Below are positions 16,885-17,400 of a stretch of 17,400 nucleotides of DNA, piece after piece; position 1 is the stretch's first letter; each line of letters begins with the position of its first letter. The DNA is taken from positions 642,114-659,513 of the forward strand of contig FN649752.1 of NCBI GenBank assembly GCA_000310025.1. The letters are read 5' to 3'. Position numbers and translations under genes: made by a program. The DNA comes from Ectocarpus siliculosus (taxonomy: Eukaryota > Sar > Phaeophyceae > Ectocarpales > Ectocarpaceae). Below the pieces are notes generated by a model. That model was given only the letters and a program-made list of their open reading frames with translations, did not search any database and was not told the origin of the DNA.

Positions 16885-17237
16885 GTGAGAGAAATTGTTG
16901 CATGTGGTTCGTTGTCACTTACTCCGTGAGTCGATCTTCACGGCGTGTCTCTCGTCGTACCTCGATAACGTGTCCGGTAGCAAAGGGTACCGTAAGGTTG
17001 CGAGTCAGCGCACAGGGGTGCGAGCAATTTTCAAGGCGTAATTTCTCCGCAAACAGGAGGTTACCACTGTCGAAGAGGGCGGTTTTGGAAGAATCTTGTC
17101 GAGAGAATTCCTGAGAAGTATCGGTTGGCGCTCACACCCTTCTGGTTGTGGAGAAAATACGCTTTGAAAATCGATCGCACCCCTGTGCGCTGACTCGCAA
17201 CCTTACGGTACGTGTTTGATTATTTGTTTCATAAGAA
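16885..17237 (+). other. Lectin gene intron 5 with a MITE-like element
   Basis: Follows the donor ACAG|GTGAGA. Most of it is the inverted-repeat element 16987-17211. Its 3' end is not certain, because the only nearby acceptor (ATAAG|A, 17235) is poor and gives the wrong phase for the frame that looks coding downstream. Confidence 0.5.
16987..17211. mobile_element. MITE-like element with ~75-bp terminal inverted repeats
   Basis: The arms 16987-17061 and 17137-17211 are reverse complements. The outer 37 bp (GTACCGTAAGGTTGCGAGTC... to GGGGTGCGA) match perfectly, and the inner part matches with about ten differences. The ends share GTAC, so the target duplication is either TA (Tc1/mariner-like) or GTAC. 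The 75-bp middle has no ORF. Size, structure and intronic position fit a miniature inverted-repeat transposable element. A structured RNA hairpin is the alternative. Confidence 0.8.
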
Positions 17238-17400
17238 AATATTTCCATCCTCTTCACCCTTTTCGGCCTGGTCATCGTCCCTGCTGTTGTTTTGTGGTTG
17301 TTTGGAGCTCATCGAACCCGACTAGAGGAAAAACTGGTTTTGGTCGCCGTCGGTGCCCTTGCGCGCGCTCAAGCGCTGATGGACAAACGGCCTCTGTCTT
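17238..17400 (+). CDS. Possible transmembrane exon of the lectin gene (runs off window)
   Basis: The frame starting about 17238 encodes ISILFTLFGLVIVPAVVLWL, then FGAHRTRLEEKLVLVAVGAL and on to the window edge. This is one strong hydrophobic segment followed by basic residues, as expected for a single-pass membrane anchor with the following part in the cytoplasm. Codons are rich in C/G at third positions. A TAA lies in frame just upstream (17232-17234), so an exon would have to start after it. However, ATAAG|A gives phase 1 whereas exon 5 ends in phase 2, so a direct join fails. Either an exon is missing, another acceptor is used, or this belongs elsewhere. Confidence 0.4.

Overview
The window is a piece of an intron-rich eukaryotic nuclear genome. 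It is most like a brown alga (Ectocarpus-type stramenopile). This rests on moderate-to-high GC, introns of a few hundred bases with GTGAG-type donors, exons rich in Ala/Gly/Pro and CAG/GCN repeats, a Ser/Pro/Thr 'SPTGSPT' linker typical of stramenopile secreted proteins, and a short TTAGGG-like tract. A volvocine green alga is a weaker alternative. The taxonomic call is inference; no similarity search was possible.

Layout. (1) 1-2281: no gene I can support. (2) 2282-5583, plus strand: a three-exon gene for TAF10, the histone-fold subunit of TFIID and SAGA. The long first exon encodes a ~460-residue low-complexity head with a 16-residue coding minisatellite, then a bipartite NLS-like cluster and the start of the histone fold. 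Two short exons complete the fold with the right phases. (3) 5584-9108: 3.5 kb with no recognisable gene, only small repeats and one coding-looking but frame-shifted patch. (4) 9109 to beyond 16884, plus strand: a multi-exon gene for a C-type lectin-like protein. Four exons (9109-9449, 9650-9756, 10302-10504, 15779-16125) join in phase into one CTLD plus a mucin-like linker. A fifth exon (16702-16884) adds a Cys-rich module, and a possible transmembrane exon lies at the window end, although its phase does not fit.

Two mobile elements sit inside introns of the lectin gene. The third intron (5274 bp) holds a complete LTR retroelement, 10790-15350. It has 187-bp LTRs with no difference that I can see, TG...CA ends and a 5-bp GCTGC target-site duplication, so it inserted recently. 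Inside I can find only a Gag-like protein with two CCHC zinc knuckles and long Ala-rich repeats, and no protease, reverse transcriptase, RNase H or integrase. It therefore looks like a non-autonomous gag-only (TR-GAG-like) element. The intron after exon 5 holds a 225-bp MITE-like element (16987-17211) with ~75-bp terminal inverted repeats.

The two host genes are unrelated in function: one is nuclear transcription machinery, the other probably a secreted or surface protein. No operon-like or defence-island logic is visible. The most unusual points are the gag-only element and its odd protein, the very long repeat-built head on TAF10, and the lectin gene's architecture.
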